Shown: positions 30,072 through 39,947, numbered from the stretch's first letter. The stretch is DNA of 46,635 nucleotides from Opitutia bacterium Tous-C10FEB (GCA_002304425.1 NEUY01000002.1:1-46635); one strand, 5' to 3'. Made by a program: numbers and translations. The notes: generated by a model not told the origin, from the sequence alone.

Positions 30072-31034
30072 TTAGGCCGCGGCGCGACCTTGCCGCAAAC
30101 GATCGAGGAACACCGCGACGATAATAACCAAGCCAATAATAATTTCCTGAAAATACGTGGGCCAACCCATCTGTTGCGAGCCGTTGCGAAGAACCGCCAT
30201 GATCAGAGCGCCGATCATAGAACCTAAAATAGTGCCAACCCCACCGCTGAGACTCGCGCCGCCGATGATCACGGCAGCAATAATATCTAGCTCGAGGCCG
30301 ACCGCTACCGTCGGGTCACCTTGGCGCAAGCGGGAGAGTTGAAATAGTCCCGCTAGGCCAAAAAAGCAGCCGGCGAGAACATAAATCAGAATTTTGAGCC
30401 GCTTGGTCGCAATGCCGCACAAACGAGCGGTAGCTTCATTTGAACCCAGCGCAAAAATATGCCGGCCAAAGACGGTATGCCGGAGCAGGAGAGAAGTCAG
30501 TAGCGCCAACACCAGGGCAACCCAGACGCCCGTGGGCAAGGTGAGGCTGAATGGATTCGCCGTGGTCATCCAACTATTAAGCGGCGAGCTATCGTAATTG
30601 ACGGTTTGATTATCGGCTAACCACTTGGCTGAACCGCGGGCTACCCCGAGCGTGCCGAGCGTAATGATAAAAGGGGTCATGCGCAGACCGGCGATGGCTG
30701 AGCCGTTCAGCAGACCGATTAGCCCACCCGAGGCGATGACGGCCAAGAGGACCGCGATTGGGCCCCAGCCATGTTGAATCAGTAAGGCGCCGACAACACT
30801 CGTGAGAGCAATGGTCGAGCCGACTGATAGATCAATGCCCCCACTGACGATAATCATCGTCATGCCGAGCGCGCCAATGGCGACGATCACCGTCTGGGTA
30901 AAAATAATCTTAAAATTATTATAGGTCAGAAAATATTCTCGGGTCTCCGTTGGGAGAGAGAAAAAAGCAATAACCAGAATGAGCCCGATGAAGGGGCCGC
31001 TCTTGGCGAGGATAGTTTTTAAGGTAGCGTGCAT
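30072..31034 (-). CDS. Sugar ABC transporter permease (RbsC-like)
   Basis: GMTMIIVSGGIDLSVGSTIALTSVVGALL, AGLRMTPFIITLGTLGVARG, GASLSGGVGTILGSMIGALIMAVLRNG. Confidence 0.92.
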   Translation of the reverse strand: MHATLKTILAKSGPFIGLILVIAFFSLPTETREYFLTYNNFKIIFTQTVIVAIGALGMTMIIVSGGIDLSVGSTIALTSVVGALLIQHGWGPIAVLLAVIASGGLIGLLNGSAIAGLRMTPFIITLGTLGVARGSAKWLADNQTVNYDSSPLNSWMTTANPFSLTLPTGVWVALVLALLTSLLLRHTVFGRHIFALGSNEATARLCGIATKRLKILIYVLAGCFFGLAGLFQLSRLRQGDPTVAVGLELDIIAAVIIGGASLSGGVGTILGSMIGALIMAVLRNGSQQMGWPTYFQEIIIGLVIIVAVFLDRLRQGRAAA

Positions 31035-31087
31035 AGCAGTTAAAATGGGTCTCGGGTAAGGGATCGGTAGCTTAAAAGCGAAAATGA

Positions 31088-32620
31088 TTACGTGCTGCCA
31101 GTGGCCGCGCGCATGATGTCGGTTTCACTCCAGTCGGCGCGGGGGCGGATGGCCGTGAGTTCGCCGCGGCACATGACTCCGATGGTGTCGCAGAGACCGA
31201 GCAGTTCGGGTAAGTAGGAGCTAACGATCACCACCGCTTTGCCGGCGGCCGCGAGTTCGCTCACGAGTTGATAAATTTGCGCCTTGCTGCCCACATCGAT
31301 TCCCCGGGTCGGTTCATCGAGCAGAAAGATTTGGGCGGGGTGTTCGAGTAAGCGAGCGAGGGCGACCTTTTGCTGATTGCCGCCGGAAAGTTCGCTGATG
31401 GTTTGCGCCGAGTCGCGGCATTTCACGCGTAAAGCATCCACCCAGTGCTGAGCGGCGCGTTGTTGTCGATTTTGCTGAACCCAGCCGCCGCGGCCAAACG
31501 TGTTCATTTTTGTTAACGTCAAATTATCCGCGATGGATTGATTGAGCATCAGGCCTTCCTCTTTACGATTTTCACTCAAAAATCCGACGCCCTGTTGCCA
31601 GCGGTGGCGGGGCGTGGCCGCTTGGGCGTCGGCGCCGATGAGACAGACTTCCCCGCGGGTGAGGGTATCGAGGCCAAAAATTGCTCGGAGTAAATCAGTG
31701 CGGCCGGCCCCGATGAGACCGGCTAGACCAAAAATTTCTCCCGCGCGTACTTCTAGACTACAGGTCGGTTGGACGGATGAACCGTGGCCTGAGGATACAT
31801 TTCTTCCGGCAAAGCGTGCCAGTACGGCCGTCTTCACGGCGAGCACGACGGCGCCCGGCTGATGGGGGGTGCGCGGATAAAGATCTTTGACCTCGCGGCC
31901 GGTCATTAAGGTGACGAGGTGATCAAGGGTGGCGTCTTTCATCGCGCCGGAGCCGACCGTCTCCCCATCTTTTAAAACCGTGTAACGATCCGCGATGCGG
32001 CTGCACTCTTCGAGAAAATGGCTAATATAGATAATGCTGACGCCTTGCGCGCGGAGTCGGCTGATGGTCGCGAACAATTTTTCGGTGTCCGCTTGGGTCA
32101 GGCTGCTCGTCGGTTCGTCCATGATGAGGACTTGCGGTTGCAGCAGCAGCGCTCGGGCAATTTCGATAATCTGTTGTTCCGCGATCGAAAAATCTCCCGC
32201 TTTCTGATCGAGCGCGAGGCCGCCGTGCCCTAATTGTTCCAGGGCGGTTTGGGCGCGGGCGCGGGAAGTTGCCTGATCGACGCAGCCCCAGCGGGTGGAT
32301 TCGGCGCCGAGGAGAATATTTTCCTGCGCGGTGAGGTGGAGCGCGAGATTGAGCTCTTGATAGATCATCGCGACGCCCTTGAGGCGGGCATCGTGGGGGT
32401 TTTCAGGCTGATAAGACTGACCGCTCAGCTCCATCGTGCCGGCATCAGCGGCATGAGCGCCGCTGAGAATTTTCATTAAGGTGCTTTTACCCGCCCCATT
32501 TTCCCCAATGAGCGCGTGGACTTCGCCGGGGGCAATCGCGAGTGAAACGCTGCGGAGCGCGCGCGTGGCGCCGAAGCTTTTCTGGAGGCCGGTAAGGCGC
32601 AGCCGGATAGCGGGAGTCAT
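31088..32620 (-). CDS. Sugar ABC transporter ATP-binding protein (RbsA-like, two ATPase domains)
   Basis: GENGAGKSTLMKILSGAH, LIMDEPTSSLT, second domain LSGGNQQKVALARLLEHPAQIFLLDEPTRGIDVGSK. Confidence 0.95.
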   Translation of the reverse strand: MTPAIRLRLTGLQKSFGATRALRSVSLAIAPGEVHALIGENGAGKSTLMKILSGAHAADAGTMELSGQSYQPENPHDARLKGVAMIYQELNLALHLTAQENILLGAESTRWGCVDQATSRARAQTALEQLGHGGLALDQKAGDFSIAEQQIIEIARALLLQPQVLIMDEPTSSLTQADTEKLFATISRLRAQGVSIIYISHFLEECSRIADRYTVLKDGETVGSGAMKDATLDHLVTLMTGREVKDLYPRTPHQPGAVVLAVKTAVLARFAGRNVSSGHGSSVQPTCSLEVRAGEIFGLAGLIGAGRTDLLRAIFGLDTLTRGEVCLIGADAQAATPRHRWQQGVGFLSENRKEEGLMLNQSIADNLTLTKMNTFGRGGWVQQNRQQRAAQHWVDALRVKCRDSAQTISELSGGNQQKVALARLLEHPAQIFLLDEPTRGIDVGSKAQIYQLVSELAAAGKAVVIVSSYLPELLGLCDTIGVMCRGELTAIRPRADWSETDIMRAATGST

Positions 32621-33597
32621 TTCAGATACTTATCGAGTGGCGGATGGACGATGTCCGCCATGGAGGGGTCATCAAAATTAGCGAGGGTCACAAAGCCCAC
32701 CCCGGTGTCGATCTGGGCCGGCACTTTTTCCCCGCGCAGGGCAGCGACGACCGTTTTGACCCCGAGATAACCCATATTGAGGGGATTCTGGACGACGAGA
32801 CCGTCGATGTGGCCAGCCTTGAGGCCAGCGTTGAGTGTTTCGCCGGAGTCGAAGCCCACAAATTTTACTTTGCCGGCGAGACCGGCGTCGCGGAGGGCGA
32901 GGAGGAGGCCAGCGGTGGTGGATTCATTGCAGCCATAAACTCCGGTGACTTCACGACCGTAGCGGCTCAAGAGATTTTCGGCGGCGCTCTTGGCGGTATC
33001 GCGGGTGGCGCCGGCGTGTTGATCCGTGGAGAGCAGATAAATGCCCGGGAAATCCTTTTTCATAACCTCAAGAAATCCTTCCTCGCGTTCTTCGGTGCTG
33101 GCGGAGCCGACCTGGAGGCGGAGCATGATCACCTTGCCCTTGCCCTCGAGGAGGCGGCCGAGGTTGCGCGCGGCGATCCGGCCGCCTTCGCGGTTATCAG
33201 TGGAGACATAGCTCGTAATCGCCTTCGTTAGGAGCGCCGAGTCGATGATGACTACGGGGATTTTGCCGCGCGCGGCGGTCTCGACCGGAGCGACGAGGGC
33301 TTTGTTGTCGAGTGGGGCGAGGACGATCCCATCGACGTGGCGGCCGATAAAGTTTTCCACGACTTGGATTTGTTGTTCGCGGTCATCTTCCTTAAGCGGA
33401 CCTTTCCAGATAATATTTACCGTGATGCCTTGGGCAGCCAGCTCGAGCTTGGCCTTTTCCGCGCCGGCGTGAATGGATTTCCAAAATTCATGCGTCGTGC
33501 CCTTCGGGATAACGGCGATGGTGTAGGTATCAGCCGCCCAAGCGGCGGCGGTAGAGCAAGCAAGCAGGAGGAGGATTTTATACCAGCAATTCTTCAT
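32617..33597 (-). CDS. Sugar ABC transporter substrate-binding protein (RbsB-like)
   Basis: Signal peptide then YTIAVIPKGTTHEFWKSIHAGAEKAKLEL...GVYGCNESTTAGLLLALRDAGLAGKVKFVGFDSGETLNAGLKAGHIDGLVVQNPLNMGYLGV. Confidence 0.93.
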   Translation of the reverse strand: MKNCWYKILLLLACSTAAAWAADTYTIAVIPKGTTHEFWKSIHAGAEKAKLELAAQGITVNIIWKGPLKEDDREQQIQVVENFIGRHVDGIVLAPLDNKALVAPVETAARGKIPVVIIDSALLTKAITSYVSTDNREGGRIAARNLGRLLEGKGKVIMLRLQVGSASTEEREEGFLEVMKKDFPGIYLLSTDQHAGATRDTAKSAAENLLSRYGREVTGVYGCNESTTAGLLLALRDAGLAGKVKFVGFDSGETLNAGLKAGHIDGLVVQNPLNMGYLGVKTVVAALRGEKVPAQIDTGVGFVTLANFDDPSMADIVHPPLDKYLK

Positions 33598-33711
33598 GGG
33601 GAGGGAGGGGCAGGGGTTATAAATAAACCAAAGAGAAATAGCTGAGCGAGTTCCACCTTTTTTGTGGCAGGAGTCGCATCAAATTTAGGCTTTGGCAATG
33701 GGCCGGGGGGG

Positions 33712-34629
33712 TTACAGCGGCGGAGGCACGGGGCTATGGGCTTGCAGTAATCGTTCGCCGATCACGATCAGTTGCGCCCGCAATGGCTGGCTGCGCGCAG
33801 CGAAATCACGTTGGTGGGCCTCGTATTCTGTCCGGCCTTCTGGGGTTTCGATGCGAATGGGCGGAAAACCGAGTGGGGCGAGGTCGTAGGGACTGGCGCG
33901 CATATCGATTTCGCGGATGTCGCGGGCGAGCGCAAAGCAGTCAGCGATCAGTTCGCTCGGGATAAACGGGGCGAATTTAAAGGCCCATTTATAAAGATCC
34001 ATATTCGCATGCAGACAGCCCCGCTGTTCGAATGCCGAGGTATCCGCGCGCGTCGGTTGTAATTTATTCAGCGACTGCGCTGGGGTGGTGAAAAAACGAA
34101 AGGCATCGTAATGGGAGCAGCAGATCGGTTGAGCCTCGACGAAGCGGGCGAGTTCGTCGGGCGGAAAGCGCAAGGGCCAGGCATTGTGCCGCACTTCGTC
34201 CGGGGTCTGCCGATACACCATCGCCCACTCGTGGAGGCCGAAGCAGGCAAATTGCGGCGGCCGCAGCGCCGTGAGCCGCAGCAGGTTAACCATCCAGGTT
34301 AAGCTTTCGCGGCGGTGGGGCTCGAGGGCGGCGGCGTTGAGGGCTATGCCGCCCTCGACTGCGTGATATTCTGGCCAGCGGAGAAATTCCCGCGCGGTTG
34401 CACCAGCGAGTACGCAGTGAGGTCCAGGATGCCAACGCCGCAGCCAGCTGGCGCGAAACCGATAGTATTCGAAAAGAAAGTCGTAGACCGGATGTTTTTC
34501 GCCGCGCGCGGTTCGGGCTTGGTGCGGATCGGTCCACGCTCGCACCCGCTGCTCGTGGAGGGCGCGGCGCTCGCCCCAGTCGGCTTCCTCGAGGACCGAG
34601 TAACTGGCCGCGAGCGAGTTCACGGCCAC
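33712..34629 (-). CDS. Conserved protein of the family commonly labelled '3-methyladenine DNA glycosylase' (function unsupported)
   Basis: RGEKHPVYDFLFEYYRFRASWLRRWHPGPHCVL...FACFGLHEWAMVYRQTPDEVRHNAWPLRF. GTG start. Confidence 0.7.
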   Translation of the reverse strand: MAVNSLAASYSVLEEADWGERRALHEQRVRAWTDPHQARTARGEKHPVYDFLFEYYRFRASWLRRWHPGPHCVLAGATAREFLRWPEYHAVEGGIALNAAALEPHRRESLTWMVNLLRLTALRPPQFACFGLHEWAMVYRQTPDEVRHNAWPLRFPPDELARFVEAQPICCSHYDAFRFFTTPAQSLNKLQPTRADTSAFEQRGCLHANMDLYKWAFKFAPFIPSELIADCFALARDIREIDMRASPYDLAPLGFPPIRIETPEGRTEYEAHQRDFAARSQPLRAQLIVIGERLLQAHSPVPPPL

Positions 34630-34748
34630 ACCACCGTCGTTCGGACAGCGGTAGCCACGTGGGAATCGACGCCGCGCACGCCACCTTTAGCTAAGAGAGC
34701 GGTGAGGGCCGCGAACCCCGCCAAAAGAAGTGCATCGAGCCACCACAT
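34620..34748 (-). pseudogene. Truncated N-terminal remnant of a single-domain EamA-family transporter
   Basis: Minus strand encodes MWWLDALLLAGFAALTALLAKGGVRGVDSHVATAVRTTVVWP*, which resembles the N-terminus of single-domain EamA proteins. The remaining ~100 aa are absent and the sequence runs directly into the next gene. Confidence 0.65.
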
Positions 34749-34768
34749 ACGATTAGGGTGATAAGAAA

Positions 34769-35698
34769 TTAGCGTCCGGCCAGCAGCATCCGCCGCACGC
34801 CTTCGATCGGAGCGGTCGTGATAAATTGTAATTCCACTGGCCAATTAAGTTTACTCGCGAGTGAACGCAGGGCGAAGCTGGCGGGGGCGCTGTTGAGGAT
34901 GCGGCCACTGACACCGCAAGGTAGTTTAGTAATCGGTGACGGGAAAAGTTGGTGAATCACGGCATCAGCTTGGCGCGCGAGATCAGTGAGGGAGTCAGCG
35001 AGCACTTGTTGAGCGGGTCCACAATCTTGGGTGGCTAGCTCGATGACCATTGGAGCAAAGGCGGCTATTTGGGCGTTGGCCGCAGGATCGTTATAAAGGA
35101 AAAGCGAATGATCAGAGGCCGTTGTTAATCCCGTATGGGCCTGCAAGGCGGTAACGAGCGGTGAAGATTTAAGCCCAGTGGCCGCTGAAGAACTTTGTAG
35201 TTCCAGCATGGCTAAGGCGATGGCGCGGCGACCGAGATCATAACCGCTACTCGGGTCGCCCAATTTCCAGCCGAGGCCACCGGCATAGTGAATCGACCCA
35301 TCGGGGGCGCGGGCGGCAATAAAAGAACCCGTGCCAGCATGGAGGACGAGCCCCGGCGCGCCGTGCGTGGCGAGTTCAAGCACTGGCCGCGAATCATCGC
35401 AGGTCGTGATTACACCGAAGTTATTTAAAGTATCAGCAGTTTCTCGCCAGAAAGCACGATTCCCCGCCATGCAAAGTAATGTGCTCGTGACGGTAAGTGA
35501 GGCTTGGCCGGCTTTTGCTTTTAGCAATAGGGCGGCGAGGGCTTCAGTTAAGATTGCCCGCGCCGCCGCTGGCCCAATTTGGCTGGGGTTGCAACCGGGC
35601 GCAAGGTGTTGGGCTATGATGGCCCCTTTTGCATTAAGCAGAATGCACTCGGTCTTAGTGCCACCACCATCGACCCCAATTTTGCAAGGTGTGCTCAC
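34769..35698 (-). CDS. BadF/BadG/BcrA/BcrD-type ATPase, N-acetylglucosamine-kinase-like
   Basis: CKIGVDGGGTKTECILLNAKG, LVLHAGTGSFIAARAPDGSIHYAGGLGWKLGDPSSGYDLGRRAIA. Confidence 0.9.
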   Translation of the reverse strand: MSTPCKIGVDGGGTKTECILLNAKGAIIAQHLAPGCNPSQIGPAAARAILTEALAALLLKAKAGQASLTVTSTLLCMAGNRAFWRETADTLNNFGVITTCDDSRPVLELATHGAPGLVLHAGTGSFIAARAPDGSIHYAGGLGWKLGDPSSGYDLGRRAIALAMLELQSSSAATGLKSSPLVTALQAHTGLTTASDHSLFLYNDPAANAQIAAFAPMVIELATQDCGPAQQVLADSLTDLARQADAVIHQLFPSPITKLPCGVSGRILNSAPASFALRSLASKLNWPVELQFITTAPIEGVRRMLLAGR

Positions 35699-36588
35699 TG
35701 GGCTGACCAGCGGCCGAAGATGCCGCAGGGCAAAATTTTCTTATCCTGCTGAACAGGTAACCCGACTTCGCCCCCAGAGAGATGGCCGCCGGCACCGGCC
35801 AGCAAGGCAGCGAGCAGATTAACGACGACGGTGGGGGAAAGCCGAGCGGTGTAGGCGTTGATCAGAAAGAACACCGGTTGGTCACTGAGAACCTGTTTAC
35901 ACTCATTGAGCAACTCCCAGAGATGGTCCTCGAGCTTCCACATCTCTCCCGTGCTGCCCCGTCCGTAAGTGGGCGGATCCATAATGATCGCATCATATTT
36001 GCGGCCCCGTTTGATTTCGCGGCGGACAAATTTGAGGCAATCATCCGTAATGTAGCGGATGGGCGCATCCGCGAGGCCGGAGAGCACTGCATTTTCTTTG
36101 CACCATTTAACCATCCCTTCGGCCGCATCGACGTGGCAGACGCTGGCACCCGCGGCTGCGGCGGCGATCGTGGCGGCCCCGGTGTAACCAAAAAGATTGA
36201 GAACGTTGACTTCGCGACCGGCGGCGCGCGCCGCTTTAATTTTTGCAGTAAACCAGTCCCAATTAACGGCCTGTTCTGGGAAAAGGCCGGTGTGTTTAAA
36301 GCTGGTGGGATGAATCTTAAAAGTCAGGGCGCCGTAGTTGATGCTCCAGTGATCGGGTAATTTCTGACGAAATTCCCATTTGCCGCCGCCGGTCTCGCTG
36401 CGGTGGTAAAACCCGTCCCAATTTTCCCAGCGGGCTTGTTTACTCGGACGCGGCCAGATAATTTGCGGGTCAGGGCGCACCAAGGTATAAGGACCCCACT
36501 GCTCGTGTTTCATCCCTTGGCCACAATCAAGCAATTGGTAGTCTTTCCAACCGTCGGCTACGATCAGACCTGGGCGCTCAATAATCAT
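35695..36588 (-). CDS. Class I SAM-dependent rRNA methyltransferase (RlmI/RlmL-like)
   Basis: VNLFGYTGAATIAAAAAGASVCHVDAAEGMVKWCKENAVLSGL...YDAIIMDPPTYGRG. Confidence 0.88.
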   Translation of the reverse strand: MIIERPGLIVADGWKDYQLLDCGQGMKHEQWGPYTLVRPDPQIIWPRPSKQARWENWDGFYHRSETGGGKWEFRQKLPDHWSINYGALTFKIHPTSFKHTGLFPEQAVNWDWFTAKIKAARAAGREVNVLNLFGYTGAATIAAAAAGASVCHVDAAEGMVKWCKENAVLSGLADAPIRYITDDCLKFVRREIKRGRKYDAIIMDPPTYGRGSTGEMWKLEDHLWELLNECKQVLSDQPVFFLINAYTARLSPTVVVNLLAALLAGAGGHLSGGEVGLPVQQDKKILPCGIFGRWSAQ

Positions 36589-36725
36589 ACCAGTAGGATT
36601 TGCCTGTGAATTGCCTCGTTGAACACGAAAAAATGGACGGCCCTCATGAATTGCGACCTAGGCAGTTGTAACGCTTGCGGTGCTTTGCCGTTGCGGCGCA
36701 GGCCGCCGCGCGTTTGCGTGAGGTG

Positions 36726-37739
36726 ATGAAACGCTGGTTACCCCTGCTTGGGTTGTCGCTGGTTAGCCTGAGTTTGCTGCCTCCTCCCTTGCTGGGCGCA
36801 GAGTCGGCGTCAGATGTGACGCTGACCGCTTTGCCCGATCGCGTGCGGGTAGAAATAGCGGGCCAGCTTTTCACCGAATACGTCCACGGTGATGGGGCCT
36901 CGCGGCCCTATTGTTATCCAATTCTTGCCGCTGATGGTCAGGGGCTGACCCGCGATTTCCCCATGAAGCAAACGCCGGGGGAGGACCGTGATCATCCCTG
37001 GCACCGGTCCTTGTGGTTTGCGCATAGCATGGTCAACGGGGTTGATTTTTGGAATGAAGCCGGGGGCGACATGGGTAAATCACCTAAAGAAAAAGGGCGG
37101 ACCGTGTCGGTCGGTTTGGTCGAGACGACCAGTGGAGCGATCGGTGTGCTGCGCGCGCGAAACCATTTGGTGGCACCCGACGGCCGGTTAATTTGCCGCG
37201 ATGAGCGGACGCTGCGTTTTCACGGCACCGCCACCGGAAGATTTATCGACTACGAGGTTACCTTGCGGGCTTTGCCGGATGCACCGCTGTTATTGGGTGA
37301 CAACAAAGATGGTACGATGGCCATTCGGCTCGCCCAATGGATGACGCTGCCGCATCAGTACCAGAAGCGCCAGCTCCCCGGTAATGGCCACATCGTCACT
37401 GCGACGGGGGCGCGCGATGCCGCCGCCTGGGGTCAACGCGCGCCGTGGTGTGATTTTTACGCACCGCATGCCGGTAAAGTTTATGGCGTTGCCATCTTCG
37501 ATCATCCGGAAAATTTGCGTCACCCTACTTGGTGGATGGCGCGGGGTTACGGTCTGTTTGCGGCTAATCCTTTTGGCCAACACGATTTTGAGGGGCGCAA
37601 GGATCAACCTCATCTTGGTGATTATACCATCCCCGCAGGCGGCCACTTAACATTACGTTATCGTTTTTATTTCCATCTCGGTAATGAAACCGAGGCCCAA
37701 GTCGCGGCTCATTATGCCGAATATGCGGCCGGCAGATAA
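36726..37739 (+). CDS. DUF6807 ('PmoA family') protein, secreted
   Basis: Signal peptide. FTEYVHGDGASRPYCYPILAADGQGLTRDFPMKQTPGEDRDHPWHRSLWFAHSMVNGVDFWNE...HPTWWMARGYGLFAANPFGQHDFEG. Confidence 0.85.
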   Translation: MKRWLPLLGLSLVSLSLLPPPLLGAESASDVTLTALPDRVRVEIAGQLFTEYVHGDGASRPYCYPILAADGQGLTRDFPMKQTPGEDRDHPWHRSLWFAHSMVNGVDFWNEAGGDMGKSPKEKGRTVSVGLVETTSGAIGVLRARNHLVAPDGRLICRDERTLRFHGTATGRFIDYEVTLRALPDAPLLLGDNKDGTMAIRLAQWMTLPHQYQKRQLPGNGHIVTATGARDAAAWGQRAPWCDFYAPHAGKVYGVAIFDHPENLRHPTWWMARGYGLFAANPFGQHDFEGRKDQPHLGDYTIPAGGHLTLRYRFYFHLGNETEAQVAAHYAEYAAGR

Positions 37740-37755
37740 TTTTAAATCCCAACCT

Positions 37756-39210
37756 ATGCACTTTCTTACTCGACGTAATTTTCTAAAAACCACCACGCTC
37801 GCGGCCGCCGGCGCGGCCTTATCTGCCCGCTCATGGGGTCAGGTGGTCGGCGCTAATCATACGATCCGCGCAGCCGTGGTGGGGCTCAATGGCCGCGGCC
37901 GGTCGCACGTAAAAAACCTTAATGCCGTTCCCGGCGTACGCGTCGTCGCCCTGTGCGATGTTGATGCGATGGTCCTGAGAAAAAATGCGCAGGAGTTAGG
38001 CGCGGGCATTAAAACCTACACCGATATTCGCGAGTTACTCGCGGCGCCCGATATCGATGTTATCTCGGTGGCGACGCCTAACCACTGGCATGCCCTCATG
38101 GGGATTTGGGCCTGCCAAGCGGGCAAGGACGTGTACATGGAGAAGCCGATTTCGCACAATATCTGGGAGGGGCGACAATTTGTGGCTGCCGCCAACAAAT
38201 CTCGGCGCGTGGTGCAAGCGGGCACGCAGATTCGTTCCAGTGAGGGCCTTATTGAAGCAGTCGCCTATGTGCGGTCAGGTCAGCTGGGCAAGGTCACCGC
38301 GGCGCGCGGCTTTTGCTATAAGCGCCGCCCTAGCCTCGGCCAAGTGACGGGACCACAAGCCGTCCCGGCCAACATCAATTATGATCTCTGGTCTGGTCCG
38401 GCGCCTTTGATCGCGCCGCATCGCAATTCGGCCAAAAATGGCCCCGTGCATTACGACTGGCATTGGTTCTGGGCCTACGGCAATGGCGACGTTGGCAATC
38501 AAGGCATTCACCAAATGGATGTAGCGCGCTGGTTCCTCGGCGAGGCTGGGTTGCCGCGCCACACCCTCAGCGTGGGCGCCCGGCTAGGTTACGTTGACGA
38601 TGGCCAGACGCCTAATACCCAAATTATCGTTCATGATTATGCGACGGCTCCCTTGATTTTTGAGGTGCGTGGCTTGCCAAGAGCCGATGGCACCGCGATG
38701 GATAAATACCGGGGAGTTTCGATCGGCAACGTGATCGATTGCGAACACGGCTACATTGTTAGTGACTCCTATTTTGCTGCTTCCGCCTACGATTTGAATG
38801 GGCGCTTACTGAAAGAGTTCAAGGGCACGGACCGCTTGATGCAGAATTTTATCGATGTCGTGCGCAGTCGTAAGACCGCGGAACTTTACGGGCCCCTTGA
38901 GGAAGCGCATGTTTCTAGTTCGCTTTGTCATCTTGGTAACATTTCTCACCAACTCGGCCAGAGTGTCGTCGCCGGCGAGGCGCGGGCTAAGCTCCAGGGC
39001 CAGCCGTTGCTCGCGGAGGCTCACGGTCGCATGGTCGAGCATCTAGCGAGCAACCAAGTCGACTTAGCAAAAGCGTCACTCACCCTCGGGGTGCCGTTGG
39101 CCATCGACGCGCAACGCGAACGCTTTATCGGCCCAGAGGCGGCGGCGGCGAATGCTCTTTTGACGCGCCAGTATCGGGCCCCGTTTGTGGTTCCGGCGGT
39201 GGCGACGTAA
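37756..39210 (+). CDS. Gfo/Idh/MocA family oxidoreductase with Tat signal
   Basis: MHFLTRRNFLKTTTLAAAGAALSARSWG, then VVGLNGRGRSHVKNL, VATPNHWHALMGIWACQAGKDVYMEKPISHNIWEGRQ. Confidence 0.95.
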   Translation: MHFLTRRNFLKTTTLAAAGAALSARSWGQVVGANHTIRAAVVGLNGRGRSHVKNLNAVPGVRVVALCDVDAMVLRKNAQELGAGIKTYTDIRELLAAPDIDVISVATPNHWHALMGIWACQAGKDVYMEKPISHNIWEGRQFVAAANKSRRVVQAGTQIRSSEGLIEAVAYVRSGQLGKVTAARGFCYKRRPSLGQVTGPQAVPANINYDLWSGPAPLIAPHRNSAKNGPVHYDWHWFWAYGNGDVGNQGIHQMDVARWFLGEAGLPRHTLSVGARLGYVDDGQTPNTQIIVHDYATAPLIFEVRGLPRADGTAMDKYRGVSIGNVIDCEHGYIVSDSYFAASAYDLNGRLLKEFKGTDRLMQNFIDVVRSRKTAELYGPLEEAHVSSSLCHLGNISHQLGQSVVAGEARAKLQGQPLLAEAHGRMVEHLASNQVDLAKASLTLGVPLAIDAQRERFIGPEAAAANALLTRQYRAPFVVPAVAT

Positions 39211-39268
39211 ATTTTTCCGTCACCGCGCTCAATGAGGTCTGGGGTAAGTTGCTTGGTCCGCTGGTCCT

Positions 39269-39886
39269 TTAAGTGCCGTACAACCGATCCCCAAAATCTC
39301 CTAAGCCTGGGAGAATATATTTTTTTTGGTTAAGCTCACGATCAAGGGCGCCGGCGTGAATGGGAATTTCTGGGTGCGCTTTTTGTAAAGTGGCAACCCC
39401 CTCCGGTGAGGCGACGATGCAGACGAAAATAATTTCTGTGCCGCCCGCCGCCTTAACAATATCGATCGCTTGGACCGCAGAACCACCCGTCGCCAGCATC
39501 GGGTCAACGACGAGGACGCGTGCGGCCGTGAGTGGCGGCAACTTGCAATAATAACTGCGTGCCACGGCCGTCTGATGATCGCGCTCCAAGCCGACGTAGC
39601 CAACCGAGACATCAGGAAAGATATCGTGAAACGGCTGCAGCATCCCGAGGCCGGCGCGCAATATAGGAACGATCACCAGCGGCTTCGCGAGCACGCGGCC
39701 GGTGGTGGATTCCATGGGGGTGGCGATCAGCTTATCCGTCGTGGCGAGATCGCGGGTAGCCTCAAGCGCGAGGAGGAGAGAGATTTGATAACTGAGGGTC
39801 CGGAAAAGGGCGGGCTTAGTCGTCTGGTCGCGCAAATGCGTCAGCACATGAGCGCCGAGCGGATGGGGCAGGAGGTGGAGGGACAT
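39269..39886 (-). CDS. upp: Uracil phosphoribosyltransferase
   Basis: VPILRAGLGMLQPFHDIFPDVSVGYVGLERDHQT, VLVVDPMLATGGSAVQAID, PGLGDFGDRLYGT. Confidence 0.97.
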   Translation of the reverse strand: MSLHLLPHPLGAHVLTHLRDQTTKPALFRTLSYQISLLLALEATRDLATTDKLIATPMESTTGRVLAKPLVIVPILRAGLGMLQPFHDIFPDVSVGYVGLERDHQTAVARSYYCKLPPLTAARVLVVDPMLATGGSAVQAIDIVKAAGGTEIIFVCIVASPEGVATLQKAHPEIPIHAGALDRELNQKKYILPGLGDFGDRLYGT

Positions 39887-39947
39887 AATTGGGAGGGGAA
39901 AGTGGCGCCGTAATTTAGCGATAGGCTCTGCTATGATTAGAAAAATA

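Noticed and set aside
36726-37739. Possible methane monooxygenase subunit ('PmoA family' label)
   Set aside because: DUF6807 'PmoA-like' naming is historical. The protein is a secreted single-domain protein beside a Gfo/Idh gene, with no pmoCAB context.
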